Assembly (NCBI GenBank): GCA_016713425.1
Contig: JADJPE010000005.1
Location: 5,740,501 to 5,804,500 of the forward strand
Direction: 5' to 3'
DNA length: 64,000 nt
DNA from: Deltaproteobacteria bacterium
GTDB taxonomy: Bacteria; Myxococcota; Kuafuiibacteriia; Kuafuiibacteriales; Kuafuiibacteriaceae
In this document: piece by piece, positions 9,535 through 18,375 of the stretch
How positions within the stretch are numbered: the first letter of the stretch is position 1
How the letters are laid out: every line of letters begins with the position of its first letter
Program-made: the position numbers and the translations under genes
Notes under the pieces: model-generated
What the model was told of the DNA's origin: nothing
What the model saw: the letters and a program-made list of their open reading frames with translations, nothing else
The model's database searches: none

Positions 9535-11289
9535 TCACGAACCCGAGGAGATTCGATGCCCGCTCGCGCCAATCTTCTCGAGGAGCAATCCGCGAAGCTC
9601 CCGGGTCTCCGGATCCCCCGCGGTCAGCGTGCTCACCGCCGTTACGAGGTCGTCATTAGGTCGCACCCGTCCGCGATCGTCGAGCTCCAGGAGCTCCTCG
9701 AGCGCCAACTTCGTCAGCGCCGGGTCATCGAGGCAGATGATCTTCACGAGGAGCTGCTGGTCCGGAGGGAGCTGATATCGGTCGGCCAGAAGACGGGCTG
9801 CCTTGAGCGCATCCTCCGGCGTCGTCGCGAGCCGAAGTGACGTCGTGATGCTGTCTCGCTCGCTGATCCGTCGCTCGAACGCCGTCTGCACCGACGCGGA
9901 AGCCATCGTCGCGGGAGGCTCAACGGTCTCCGCAACGGCGGGCCTCGCGAGGGCCGGCGCAATTCGGTGAAACGCAGCCTCGGCCTCCGCACGCTTCTTC
10001 TCAGCCACCGAGATCTTCCGAGCCGAGAACCCACGTTCAGCCGCGTCGCGCTCGCCCTCATCGACGGAATCAGACGCGTCGCGGTGAAGGGAGGTTTCGG
10101 GAACCGAGTCCGCCGCCTTGGCGGCCAGCACCTCGGGCGTGGAAGACTCATGCCCGCGCCCATCGCGCGCACGCAAGCCGCGCACGGGCCGCTCACCCTT
10201 GGCATACCGAACAACGCCCGGACGCTTCACACGAACGGCGGGCGCTGCCTTCGTCATATCCGCAGCAACGTCCGACGCCGCCGGTTCGGTCAACAAGCTA
10301 TTCCCGTCGGTCCCGATCACGGGCTTCACAACCGGGATGTCCGTCGGAGATTCGACGCGCTGCAGCGCGCGCAAAACACGTTTCTCGCCCCGGGCGGGGG
10401 CGCGCGAAGAGACCTGCCGATCGGCGCTCGGCTTGGTCGACTTGGTCGACTTGGTCGGCTTGGTCGCCTTCTCACGAACAGGCTTTGCCTTCTTTGTCGA
10501 AGCACGCACCGACTTGACCTTCGAGGCATCCAGAGACCTCCGAGCGTCGGCGGCCTTGCCGGCCGGCTTCTTCTTGGCGCTGCTCGCCCCGCGCCCCGAC
10601 ACCGCGCGCGCCGGCGCTCCTTTGGCCGGCTTTTGCGCAGCCACCCCCGCAGGCCTGCCCTTTGGCAAGGCTGGAGAGCGTGCGGCCGCTTTCAGTCCCG
10701 TTGCCTTCGCGCGCACGGAAGCTCTCGCCGTAGGCTTGCTCTTGGCCTTGGCCGATGGAGCCTTCTTGGCCGATGGAGCCTTCGCTGAAGTCGCTCTTGC
10801 GGAAACCGTTCTTTTCGAAGCGACTTTCTTTGCGTTCTTTGGCGCCAAAGCCTTCTTCGCACCGACGACCCGCTTGCCGACGTCCGAGGTCGACGCCTTT
10901 CGCCGCGTCGCACCCGCCGCAGCCCCAGCTTTTGCCTCGGCGGGCTGCGCGGTCTTGCGGGACTTCGAGCGCGTTGCGCTCGCGGGGACGTCGCGAACTC
11001 GCTTCTTCGGAGAAGCGTCGCGCGGCGCGGTCGCCCGCGCTGTTGTCGAGGTGGTCTTCTTTCGCACGTCTCGCGCCGGGCCTTTGCTCGACGGGCCTGA
11101 CTTCGACGTACCCGTGCCTCTCGCCGTGGTTCTCGCCGTCTTCTGGCTGCCCTGTTTCGCCACTGGCGTCTTCGACGCAGACCTCTTGCTCATCGTCGTC
11201 ATCCTCGGCGTATTCGCCCTAGCCGCACGGCCTCTCGTAGCGGACGGAATCCGCTCATTGATGCTCCTCGCGACGTGTTTCTCGCTCAC
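9535..11289 (-). CDS. Histone-H1-like Lys/Ala-rich protein with a conserved-looking C-terminal domain
   Basis: The first 300 residues or so are almost only Ala, Lys, Ser, Arg, Thr and Pro in AKK/SAKK/TARAS patterns, as in bacterial H1-like nucleoid proteins (eukaryotic H1 tail, Bordetella BpH1 and Myxococcus tail-like sequences). They should bind DNA or RNA nonspecifically. The last 120 residues or so differ: an acidic helical segment with TAFERRISERDSITTSLRLA and LLVKIICLDDPALTKLALEE, resembling a small alpha-helical repeat domain I cannot name. The start is uncertain: GTG at 11289, or ATG at 11194 (MSKRSASKTP), which has AGG nine bases upstream and would give 552 residues. A candidate promoter is at 11378-11407. 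The next gene upstream encodes a topoisomerase with the same kind of tail, suggesting a shared nucleoid role. Confidence 0.75.
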   Translation of the reverse strand: MSEKHVARSINERIPSATRGRAARANTPRMTTMSKRSASKTPVAKQGSQKTARTTARGTGTSKSGPSSKGPARDVRKKTTSTTARATAPRDASPKKRVRDVPASATRSKSRKTAQPAEAKAGAAAGATRRKASTSDVGKRVVGAKKALAPKNAKKVASKRTVSARATSAKAPSAKKAPSAKAKSKPTARASVRAKATGLKAAARSPALPKGRPAGVAAQKPAKGAPARAVSGRGASSAKKKPAGKAADARRSLDASKVKSVRASTKKAKPVREKATKPTKSTKSTKPSADRQVSSRAPARGEKRVLRALQRVESPTDIPVVKPVIGTDGNSLLTEPAASDVAADMTKAAPAVRVKRPGVVRYAKGERPVRGLRARDGRGHESSTPEVLAAKAADSVPETSLHRDASDSVDEGERDAAERGFSARKISVAEKKRAEAEAAFHRIAPALARPAVAETVEPPATMASASVQTAFERRISERDSITTSLRLATTPEDALKAARLLADRYQLPPDQQLLVKIICLDDPALTKLALEELLELDDRGRVRPNDDLVTAVSTLTAGDPETRELRGLLLEKIGASGHRISSGS

Positions 11290-11377
11290 CCTTAAGACCT
11301 CAGACCTCAGCCTCGTGGAGAGGCCCCAGCATGCAGGTTAGGCGGCGGCGTCGAGGCATCAAGATCCGCGTAAGTCG

Positions 11378-11407
11378 CGGGTACCAAATACGGTCGATGC
11401 CGGTCAA
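11378..11407 (-). promoter_or_regulatory. Candidate sigma70-type promoter for the H1-like gene
   Basis: On the minus strand TTGACC (11402-11407) and TACCCG (11378-11383) are separated by 18 bases. The -10 is weak against TATAAT, but the same TTGAC / TACCCG pair occurs with 17-base spacing at 33026-33054. It lies in the 126-base gap after topB. Called by eye. Confidence 0.35.
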
Positions 11408-11415
11408 GGGTCGTC

Positions 11416-14400
11416 TCAACCCAGCTCGGGCCCCTCGTCGAAGCTGACAGCTTCCGGAACCCCGACCTGCTCAGCGGGCGCAACCTTCTTCGACGACGCC
11501 GTCGCCGACGCCGTCTTCGTCGCCGACGCGGTCTTCGTCGCCGACGCGGTCTTCGTCGCCGACGCGGTCTTCGTCGCCGACGCGGTCTTCTTCGCCGACG
11601 CCGTCTTCTTCGCCGACGCAGTCTTCTTCGCCGACGCCGTCTTCTTCGCCGACGCCGTCTTCTTCGCCGGCGCAGTCTTCTTCGCCGGCGCAGTCTTCTT
11701 CGCCGACGCTGTCGTCTTCGTCGACGCGGCCGTCTTCGCCGACGCCGTCTTCTTCGCCGACGCAGCCTTCTTCGTCGACGCGGTCTTCTTCGTCGACGCG
11801 GCCTTCTTCGTCGACGCGGCCTTCCTCGTCGATCCCGCCGTCTTCGGCGGCGAAGCGCCCTCCAGCGAACGCGCTTCGGGCGAGGTGGCCGTCTTCGATG
11901 CAGCGGTCGCCTTGGTTCCTGAGCTCCCGCCCAGATCGCCGCCCTTCTGTGCGTTCCTCCGGCCACGGACCTTGCCCCGGCCAGCCTTCCGTTGTGCCCC
12001 GGCATTATCCCCAGCCGACGAAGAAGCGCCGGCGCCGGCCCCGCCCCGCGGCGGGAACTCAAAGCCATGACGACCGTTGTCTTTCAGAAAGAGCGTCGCG
12101 GAGAAGGGGCGCCCTCGCTGCGAAATGAAGTCAGTCAGGACCTCGGTGCGACCATTCTCCAAGTAGTGCACGGCTTCCGCCCGCGTGATCTCCCTGCGAC
12201 AAACGGTGCGCGGCAAAAGGAACGAGCAGTAGGTTTCTCCTTCCGGAATCTCGCGCTTCTTTAGGGCGAACATCGATGCATCGTCGCGGCCGATCTTTCG
12301 GAGCACCGCAAGGCCATGCGCACAAACGAACGTCGAGCGCGTCTCCACGACGTCGGCATCTTTACACGTGGGGCAACGCCCAACTGGCCGCTCGTCTACC
12401 TCATACTCTGCCACGCCCGGTGCATCGCCGTCGTCCTGACCGTCCGCCGTACCGCCCGCAATCCTCTGAAGCACGAGTTCGCCGTCCACGAACTCCAATA
12501 CGCCGTCGTAAGTGCGTCCTTGCCGCGTCAAGAAACCGGACAACGGACGAGAACGACCATCGCGGAGAAGCTCCTCGACGGTCCTCCGATCGATGTAGCG
12601 ACCCGACTTGTCCTTCCAGATACGAAACGGGCAGTCCTCGATGACCGGACCCTCTGGTGCCTTGTCCGATTTTTTCGGCGCTCGCTTGGGAAGACCTTCG
12701 GGCTCAAGACATCGGTAGAACCAGGAACGCTCGTAGACCGGCTGACCGCACAGCGGGCACGACCCAAGGACACCCTCGTTCGGATAGAGATCTTCGAACT
12801 CGAAGGCCTTGGTGAGGTCGACGATCTCGCGCGTGTAGTCGTAGACCTCCTTCATGAAGCGCTCTTCGCCGCTGCGCCCGTGCTCGACATCGCTCAGCAA
12901 GTGCTCGAGTTCGCCTGTCAGGGACGGCGAAGCGAGGCGATCCGCGCGCATTCTACCCAGGATATCGATCAGCCGAATGCCCTTCGTGCTCGGACGGAGT
13001 ACTCGGCCCGCGCGCATGACATAGCCCTTTGAAATCAAGTTCTCGATCGTATCGGCGCGCGTCGCCGGCGTGCCAATCCCGCGATCGCGCATCGCGAACG
13101 CCAGCTCCTCATCCTCGATCGTCTTGCCAGCATTCTCCATCAGCGAAAGAAGCCGCGCTTCCGTGATTCGGGGCGGGGGCTTGGTCTCTTCCTCTGAAAT
13201 CGCGTAGTCTTTGGCCTCAACGGCCACACCCTTCGCCTCGTCTTCGCCCTCAACAAGCGGCGGCAGTCGGCTCTCGGCGGCTTCGTCCGAGGCCTCTTTG
13301 AAGACCTCCCGCCAGCCGGGCGTTTGCAGGATCTTGTCGCGAGACCGGAAGCGCTCTCCGTCGACCGTGGTCAGCCGCTCGACCCGAGACCAAATGGCAG
13401 GCGGATAGAAAGCCGCCAAGAATCGGAGCGTGACCAACTCGAATAGGCGTCCATCGTCACCGTCCAGGCGCTCTGGGACCACCCCCGTCGGAATAATCGC
13501 AAAGTGGTCACTGATCTTGCTGTCGTCGAAGATCTTGTCGTCGTTCTTGAGTCCCTCGCGCTTCAGCCGCGCACAGAAGGACGAAAAGCGAGCCGACGTA
13601 CCAAGCGCGTCGATCGCCTGGTCTACGAATCCTCGATAATCCGTCGGCAGGGCACGGGAGTCGGTTCGCGGATACGTGAGGATCTTGTGCCCTTCGTAAC
13701 ACCGCTGCGCCGCATTGAGAGTTCGCCGTGCTGACCAACCAAACTTACGGTTGGCCTCGCGCTGAAGGCTCGTCAGATCGAAGAGCGGCGGCGCCGTCTC
13801 TCGCGATGGCTTGCGCGTTTCCTCCGCGAAAGCAGCCCGGCCCGCGATCCGCTCCACGATGGCTTTCGCTCGGCCTTGATCGAAGATGCGATCATCCTTC
13901 TGACCTTCGACCTCCTCCTCTTCATCCTCACTCGAGGCGCCGAAAGAAGGATCGAACCACGTCCCCACGTAGGTCGATCCGCGGTGCTCAAAGGTCCCCG
14001 CGATCTTCCAGAATGGGACCGGGCGATGCCCGAGAACCTCGACCTCGCGCCTGACGAGCATGCCGAGCGTCGGCGTCTGAACACGCCCTGCGCTCCAGGC
14101 CTGATTCTCGCTCCGGCTCTTGAGCCTCCGCGTCAGCGCGCGCGTGGCGTTCATGCCAATCAGCCAGTCCGAGTAGTTTCGACAATGGGCGGCCCGCGAG
14201 AGATTTTCGTAGTCTTCGCCGTTCTCGAGCGACCGGAACCCCTCAACAATCGCCTTCTTGGTCATGGACTGGAGCCAAAGCCGCTCGATAGGCTTCTTGG
14301 ATCCCAGGTGCTCCGCGATCTCACGAAAGATGAGTTCACCCTCTCGACCCGCATCACAAGCGTTGACGAGTCCAACGGTGTCAGTGCGCTCGAGGAGCTT

Positions 14401-14667
14401 CTTGATCAGTCGAAGCCGCTCTGAGGCCCCTGGCTTGGGTTTCAGCGGGAACTCGGCCGGCAAGATGGGCAGCGTATCGAGCGTCCAACGCTTGTACTTG
14501 GGGTCCAGGTCTTCGGGCTCGAGTAGCTCCAAAAGATGCCCGACGGCGAAGGTGACGAGAAACTCGTCGTTCTCCCAGTAGCCATCATGATCCTCGAAGC
14601 CGCCCAGCACCGAGACGATGTCTCGAGCAACGCTGGGCTTTTCGGTGATGACGAGGCGCTTACCCAT
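11416..14667 (-). CDS. topB: Type IA DNA topoisomerase (topoisomerase III-like) with H1-like C-terminal tail
   Basis: Relaxes or decatenates DNA by passing one strand through a transient single-strand break held on tyrosine. The 1083-residue protein opens with the Toprim motif KRLVITEKPSVARDI, then NACDAGREGELIFREI (acidic metal-binding residues). Next come WSAGRVQTPTLGMLV and the active-site ILTYPRTDSRALP, with Tyr near residue 330. After the core come Cys clusters (LGSCPLCGQPV with a later YRC; VGRCPTCKD) and two C-terminal topoisomerase repeats ending GRPFSATLFL. From about residue 925 the sequence becomes a low-complexity tail of some 19 hexapeptides of the KKTASA type. Ordinary TopB is about 650 residues, so the tail is a large extra. 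It lies just downstream of rpsA and upstream of the H1-like gene. Confidence 0.93.
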   Translation of the reverse strand: MGKRLVITEKPSVARDIVSVLGGFEDHDGYWENDEFLVTFAVGHLLELLEPEDLDPKYKRWTLDTLPILPAEFPLKPKPGASERLRLIKKLLERTDTVGLVNACDAGREGELIFREIAEHLGSKKPIERLWLQSMTKKAIVEGFRSLENGEDYENLSRAAHCRNYSDWLIGMNATRALTRRLKSRSENQAWSAGRVQTPTLGMLVRREVEVLGHRPVPFWKIAGTFEHRGSTYVGTWFDPSFGASSEDEEEEVEGQKDDRIFDQGRAKAIVERIAGRAAFAEETRKPSRETAPPLFDLTSLQREANRKFGWSARRTLNAAQRCYEGHKILTYPRTDSRALPTDYRGFVDQAIDALGTSARFSSFCARLKREGLKNDDKIFDDSKISDHFAIIPTGVVPERLDGDDGRLFELVTLRFLAAFYPPAIWSRVERLTTVDGERFRSRDKILQTPGWREVFKEASDEAAESRLPPLVEGEDEAKGVAVEAKDYAISEEETKPPPRITEARLLSLMENAGKTIEDEELAFAMRDRGIGTPATRADTIENLISKGYVMRAGRVLRPSTKGIRLIDILGRMRADRLASPSLTGELEHLLSDVEHGRSGEERFMKEVYDYTREIVDLTKAFEFEDLYPNEGVLGSCPLCGQPVYERSWFYRCLEPEGLPKRAPKKSDKAPEGPVIEDCPFRIWKDKSGRYIDRRTVEELLRDGRSRPLSGFLTRQGRTYDGVLEFVDGELVLQRIAGGTADGQDDGDAPGVAEYEVDERPVGRCPTCKDADVVETRSTFVCAHGLAVLRKIGRDDASMFALKKREIPEGETYCSFLLPRTVCRREITRAEAVHYLENGRTEVLTDFISQRGRPFSATLFLKDNGRHGFEFPPRGGAGAGASSSAGDNAGAQRKAGRGKVRGRRNAQKGGDLGGSSGTKATAASKTATSPEARSLEGASPPKTAGSTRKAASTKKAASTKKTASTKKAASAKKTASAKTAASTKTTASAKKTAPAKKTAPAKKTASAKKTASAKKTASAKKTASAKKTASATKTASATKTASATKTASATKTASATASSKKVAPAEQVGVPEAVSFDEGPELG
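11490..11840 (-). repeat. 18-bp tandem repeat encoding the topoisomerase KKTASA tail
   Basis: About 19 imperfect copies of an 18-base unit, each coding for a hexapeptide of the form (K/T)(A/T)AS(A/T)K. The distal copies (11515-11590) are nearly identical, which suggests recent slippage or unequal exchange, while the proximal ones have diverged. Unit length is a multiple of three, so copy-number change keeps the frame. Confidence 0.85.
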
Positions 14668-14727
14668 GGGTCGCGAGAAGAGACATGAACTGGAACGAGA
14701 AACAAGCCGTGTCTTCGGACAACGGAC

Positions 14728-16326
14728 TTATCCGTTCAGGCGCCGACGGCTAACGCTGATGCGCCGCTCGTTGTTGTTGACGTCGTAAACAAGCACTTCG
14801 CATGTATCACCCGGCTTCAGCGCCACGGTCAGATCCGACAGCCCCGAGCCGGAATACTCCTCGATGGGCATGAGCCCTTCGATGCCCGGCTCCAGCTCCA
14901 ACCAAGCAGACTTAGGCTCGACTTTCAGCACACGCGCCTCGAGCGAGGCCCCCGGTTCAAGGCGATCCGGCAGCGCACGCCACGGATCGTCGGTAAGCTG
15001 CTTGATCCCCAGCGAAAACCGCTCGTTCTCGACGTCGATGTTCAAAACCACCGCTTCGACGTCGATGCCCTTGTCGTAGATGTCGGAGGGATGTTTGACC
15101 CGGCCCGACCAGGAGAGATCCGAAATGTGAACCAACCCGTCGATGCCTTCCTCGACCCCGATAAAAAGTCCGAAGTCTGTAATGTTGCGGATCGGTCCGC
15201 GGATCACCGTTCCGACCGGATACTTCTTACTCAGCATTGTCCACGGATTCGGCTCGGTTTGCTTCACGCCCAGCGAAATCCGCTTCTGCGAAATATCGAT
15301 GTCGAGCACGATCGCGGTGACGTCGTCGCCGATCGAGACGAGCTTGGAAGGATGCTTGACGCGCTTCGTCCAAGACATCTCGGTCACGTGCACCAGACCC
15401 TCGATGCCCGGCGCCAACTCAACGAATGCGCCGTAGTCGGTCAGGCTCACGACTGTGCCGGACACCTTGGCCCCGACGGCGAACTTCTTGTCGGCGTCGA
15501 TCCATGGATCATCCTGGATCTGCTTGAGCCCGAGCGAAACGCGCTCGGACGCCGCGTCGAACTTGAGAACCTTGACGCGAACTTCATCGCCAACTTTGAA
15601 CATTTCTGAAGGATGACCAAGACGTCCCCAGCTCATGTCGGTGATGTGAAGCAACCCATCGATCCCGCCGAGATCGACGAACGCACCATACTCGGTGATG
15701 TTCTTCACCACGCCATCGAGGATCGCGCCTTCCTGGAGCTTGGCCAAGGTGTTGCGCTTGCTTTCCTCGCGCTCACGCTCGAGCACGAGGCGACGCGACA
15801 ACACGATGTTGTTCCGACGCTTGTTGAACTTGATGACCTTGAACTGGAATCTCTCACCGATGAGCTTATCAAGGTTTCGTAGCGGTCGAAGATCGACCTG
15901 CGATCCCGGCAAGAAAGCCTTCACGCCAATGTCGACAGACAAGCCGCCCTTAACACGGCCAACGATGATGCCCTCAATCGTCGAGTCACTCTCGTAGGCG
16001 CTTGCGATGTCGTCCCACACGCGCATCCGATCCGCTTTCTCCTTGGAAAGGAGACACAAGCCAGACTCGTGCTCTTTGGACTCGATCAAAACGTTGATCG
16101 CATCACCCGCCCGCACCTGCACTTTGCCATCAATCTGCGGAAACTCATGGAGAGGGACCATGCCCTCCGCCTTGAATCCAATATCCACGATCACGTGGTC
16201 TTTGTTGATGGCGACTACGGTGCCGCGGACGATGTCGCCCTCTCGCAGCTCGTCCTCGCGAAGGCTTTGCTCCAGGAGGTCGCCAAAAGAGATGTTGTCG
16301 GTCGAATGGGTGTTGGTCTCGGCCAT
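14728..16326 (-). CDS. rpsA: 30S ribosomal protein S1
   Basis: S1 binds mRNA near the 30S platform and helps start translation on structured or SD-poor messages. The 532-residue protein from ATG 16326 (MAETNTHSTDNISF) has six S1/OB repeats. These open at REGDIVRGTVV, DSTIEGIIVG, EGAILDGVVKNI, VGAKVSGTVVSL, VGTVIRGPIRNI and PGASLEARVLKV, with the typical GAFVDLGGIDGLLH/GLVHVTEMSW segments. The count matches E. coli S1 (557). The start is chosen from the conserved beginning of repeat 1; the frame is open 122 codons further upstream but that part is not S1-like. No good Shine-Dalgarno precedes the ATG, as is common for rpsA. A hairpin (16359-16375) and a candidate promoter (16469-16497) lie upstream. 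cmk, the classical partner gene, is 2.7 kb away. Confidence 0.96.
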   Translation of the reverse strand: MAETNTHSTDNISFGDLLEQSLREDELREGDIVRGTVVAINKDHVIVDIGFKAEGMVPLHEFPQIDGKVQVRAGDAINVLIESKEHESGLCLLSKEKADRMRVWDDIASAYESDSTIEGIIVGRVKGGLSVDIGVKAFLPGSQVDLRPLRNLDKLIGERFQFKVIKFNKRRNNIVLSRRLVLEREREESKRNTLAKLQEGAILDGVVKNITEYGAFVDLGGIDGLLHITDMSWGRLGHPSEMFKVGDEVRVKVLKFDAASERVSLGLKQIQDDPWIDADKKFAVGAKVSGTVVSLTDYGAFVELAPGIEGLVHVTEMSWTKRVKHPSKLVSIGDDVTAIVLDIDISQKRISLGVKQTEPNPWTMLSKKYPVGTVIRGPIRNITDFGLFIGVEEGIDGLVHISDLSWSGRVKHPSDIYDKGIDVEAVVLNIDVENERFSLGIKQLTDDPWRALPDRLEPGASLEARVLKVEPKSAWLELEPGIEGLMPIEEYSGSGLSDLTVALKPGDTCEVLVYDVNNNERRISVSRRRLNG

Positions 16327-16358
16327 CGGTTTTATGATTTCAGTTCGTCGCCTGACCA

Positions 16359-16375
16359 GGAGTCGAACCGACTCC
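16359..16375 (-). promoter_or_regulatory. Hairpin in the rpsA leader
   Basis: A perfect 7-bp inverted repeat, GGAGTCG/CGACTCC, with a three-base loop, 33 bases upstream of the rpsA ATG. S1 represses its own translation through leader structure in enterobacteria. A similar role here is an inference from position only. In sense orientation it reads GGTTCGACTCC and so resembles part of a tRNA T-arm, but no tRNA folds around it. Confidence 0.4.
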
Positions 16376-16468
16376 GTCACGTCGATGTGCGGGAACCGTC
16401 TGTGCTCCAACGAGTTGGGCTTTAGTACGGACCAGTACAGCGCCGGATGCAGCGCGTCGAATGGGCGC

Positions 16469-16497
16469 ACCCTAAGGGCCTCGAATGTGTCTGTCAA
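16469..16497 (-). promoter_or_regulatory. Candidate sigma70 promoter of rpsA
   Basis: On the minus strand a perfect TTGACA (16492-16497) is followed after 17 bases by TAGGGT (16469-16474). The predicted start gives an rpsA leader of about 135 bases that contains the hairpin at 16359-16375. The -35 and spacing are ideal; the -10 keeps T, A and the final T. Confidence 0.5.
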
Positions 16498-16840
16498 AGG
16501 GATTCGGTCGGGATCTCGTCGGGTTTTTTCGCATCCGACGCCTGGTACCGTGTGGACGCATTCGACCACGCCCTTGGTACAGGCAAGCGTGCTCCAGCGG
16601 ACGTCACGGTCGTTGGCCACGTCCATGAATGAGCCCTGAGCCATGGTCACAAGCCATGAGCCATGAATGAGCCAGGAGGTCATTGAGACCATCGTGATGG
16701 GCCCGCGTGCCCATCGTCGGGCCCTGGCTCGGAGATGGAGCGATATCAGCGAGCATCCGGGCCATCATGGCCCAGTCGCGGATCCGAGGGCGCGGAGGAT
16801 CGAGCATTTGGCCCGGAGGCGCGCCGATCGGCCGCCCCGT

Positions 16841-16869
16841 TTGACACGCGTTTTGGACGCGGCTAGATT
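16841..16869 (+). promoter_or_regulatory. Sigma70-type promoter of the tolQ-tolR-tolR operon
   Basis: TTGACA (16841-16846), a 17-base spacer, and TAGATT (16864-16869) together form the best promoter in the window. It points at tolQ, whose start codon is 145 bases downstream, and no competing gene lies between. Confidence 0.7.
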
Positions 16870-17013
16870 CTGGCCGCTTCAAGGGGGCAGACGTCATCGC
16901 CGAGTGCGCTGAAATCAGCCCCTTGTGTAAGGAAACCATAACCATACCAGCCAGAAGGCCAAGACGAGAGTACTTGGTCGCGGCTTTTGACCGGATAGGA
17001 AGACAGCACCGCC

Positions 17014-17661
17014 ATGGCAGAACTCGGGCACTTCTTCGAAGCGGGCGGTTGGCCCATGAAACTCAATCTCCTGTTTCTCTTGCTCTCGATCGCGATGGTG
17101 ATCGATCGGATCATTGCTGTGTTCTTCAAGTTCAACTTGAACGGGGAGCGCTTCATGGCCCAGGTGGAGAAGCTCGTCGTGAGCGACAACATCGACAAGG
17201 CCGTGAAGCTCTGTAAAGCGGCACCGAAGGCTGCGCTGGCTCGCGTGCTGCAAGCGGGACTCACTCGCGCCAACCGAGGCGTCCTTGAGCTGGGCAACGC
17301 GATCGAAGAGGAGACGCTCGCGGTGACGCCTCAGGTCATGCGTCGAATCCCGGCCCTATGGTCGATCGCCAACATCGCGGTGCTCATCGGGCTCTTCGGA
17401 ACGGTCCTTGGTCTAATCTCGGCCTTCGGTGCCATCGGTGCGGCGGCCCCGGAGGACAAGCAGCGCCTGCTCACCGAAGGCATTTCGGAGGCACTGAACA
17501 ACACCGCGTTCGGACTGTTCATCGCCGTCTTCTGCATCTGTGGCCACTTGGTTGTTTCGTCGCAAGGCAAGCGGATCATTGAAGAGATCGAGCTTCACAG
17601 CCTGAAGCTTGAAAACATGCTCGCGCGGCGTGCAATGGCTGAGCTTCCGGAAGGACGATAG
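17014..17661 (+). CDS. MotA/TolQ/ExbB proton-channel family protein
   Basis: TolQ/ExbB/AglR proteins form the pentameric inner-membrane stator that, with TolR/ExbD, turns proton flow into mechanical work. The 215-residue protein has a first membrane helix (about 15-37, LNLLFLLLSIAMVIDRIIAVF) and a cytoplasmic loop with KAVKLCKAAPKAALARVLQAGL. Two long C-terminal helices follow, containing the family signature PALWSIANIAVLIGLFGTVLGLISAF and NNTAFGLFIAVFCICGHLVV. It leads an operon with two TolR/ExbD-like genes, 25 and 20 bases apart. One TolQ with two TolRs is also the make-up of the myxobacterial AglRQS gliding motor and of GltGHI. Tol-Pal, TonB energising or motility are all possible: no TolA, TolB, Pal or TonB is adjacent. 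AGGAAG lies 11-12 bases upstream of the ATG. Confidence 0.9.
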   Translation: MAELGHFFEAGGWPMKLNLLFLLLSIAMVIDRIIAVFFKFNLNGERFMAQVEKLVVSDNIDKAVKLCKAAPKAALARVLQAGLTRANRGVLELGNAIEEETLAVTPQVMRRIPALWSIANIAVLIGLFGTVLGLISAFGAIGAAAPEDKQRLLTEGISEALNNTAFGLFIAVFCICGHLVVSSQGKRIIEEIELHSLKLENMLARRAMAELPEGR

Positions 17662-17686
17662 TTTTTCCGCCCCTTGGAGACGTTGA

Positions 17687-18355
17687 ATGACGACGGGCTC
17701 AGAGTCCCCTTCTTCGGGTCAAAAACAGTCCGGCTACTATACCGGACGTGAAACCCAAAACTACACATACACCGATTTCACGTATGTTCGGCGCAAGCGC
17801 TCGGGGCACGTCGAAGAGGAGGAGGTAGGCGAGCTCAACATCGTCCCGTATCTCGACATCATCGTGAACCTGATCATGTTTTTGTTGGTCGTGCAGGCCA
17901 CGCTGGTGTCTTTGGGGCTTATCGACGTGACCGCGCCAAGCTATGCTTCGCTTGGTCCGTCGGACGCCCAACAGAACCCCGAACAGCAGAAGAAGCAGCT
18001 TCGCCTCACGGTGGGCATCGCGCGTGAGGGCTTCTACATCGCAGCCAGTGGCGGTGTTCTGCCTGGCGAGACGGAGGAAGGTTCGGGCGAGATCACCGAG
18101 GAAGGCGTCGAAAAGAGGCCCCCCACGATCCCGTTGCTGCCCGATGGCAACTACAACTTCGCCGCGCTCAAGGCGCGCCTCAGGGAGATCAAAGACTGGA
18201 TTGCCAACGAGCATACGGAGCTCGAGACGACCGGACTCTACGTGGCGGCCGAGGCAACGACCCCGTACGAGGTCGTCGTCAAGACGCTGGATGCCTCGCG
18301 CGACGACACGCGCGGAGATCTCTTCCCGGCCGTAGCCTTCACCGAGATTCGCTGA
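17687..18355 (+). CDS. ExbD/TolR-family protein 1
   Basis: Second gene of the motor operon, with GGAG seven bases before its ATG. The 222-residue protein has a charged, Tyr/Thr-rich cytoplasmic N-terminus (1-45). A single membrane helix follows, opening ELNIVPYLDIIVNLIMFLLV (about 48-70), whose Asp is the proton-carrying residue conserved in TolR and ExbD. The rest is a periplasmic domain with the TolR-type FAALKARLREIKDWIANE and a final VVVKTLDASRDD segment. It is longer than E. coli TolR (142) because of insertions in the periplasmic part, including an acidic stretch near 125-145. It presumably pairs with the second TolR and five TolQ subunits; the heteromeric idea is an inference from gene order. 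Confidence 0.88.
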   Translation: MTTGSESPSSGQKQSGYYTGRETQNYTYTDFTYVRRKRSGHVEEEEVGELNIVPYLDIIVNLIMFLLVVQATLVSLGLIDVTAPSYASLGPSDAQQNPEQQKKQLRLTVGIAREGFYIAASGGVLPGETEEGSGEITEEGVEKRPPTIPLLPDGNYNFAALKARLREIKDWIANEHTELETTGLYVAAEATTPYEVVVKTLDASRDDTRGDLFPAVAFTEIR

Positions 18356-18375
18356 TAGAGGAGCTGAGCCTAAAC

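Larger units (their letters stand above)
16327..17013. other. 687-base divergent intergenic region between rpsA and tolQ
   Basis: No protein gene is supported here. From rpsA outwards it holds a leader hairpin (16359-16375), a minus-strand promoter candidate (16469-16497), and a 13-base direct repeat CCATGAATGAGCC at 16623-16635 and 16661-16673, with extra GAGCCATG copies between. It also holds a 7-bp stem hairpin GATGGGC/GCCCATC at 16696-16715 and the strong plus-strand promoter at 16841-16869. The tolQ leader would be about 140 bases. The region is long for this gene-dense window, which suggests regulated expression. Confidence 0.7.

Noticed and set aside
11490..11840. CRISPR array candidate
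   Set aside because: Units are contiguous without unique spacers and lie in a coding frame.
11307..12068. A 253-residue Arg-rich frame opposite or overlapping the topoisomerase tail
   Set aside because: It is the shadow of the 18-bp repeat that encodes the KKTASA tail; near-pure Arg/Pro composition and no independent signals.
16350..16380. Possible tRNA T-arm (GGTTCGACTCC) upstream of rpsA
   Set aside because: The loop does not start with TTC in the right register and no acceptor, D or anticodon arm folds around it.
16327..16692. N-terminal extension of S1 up to 16692
   Set aside because: The extra 122 residues are not S1-like and run through the promoter and repeats; the family start is at 16326.
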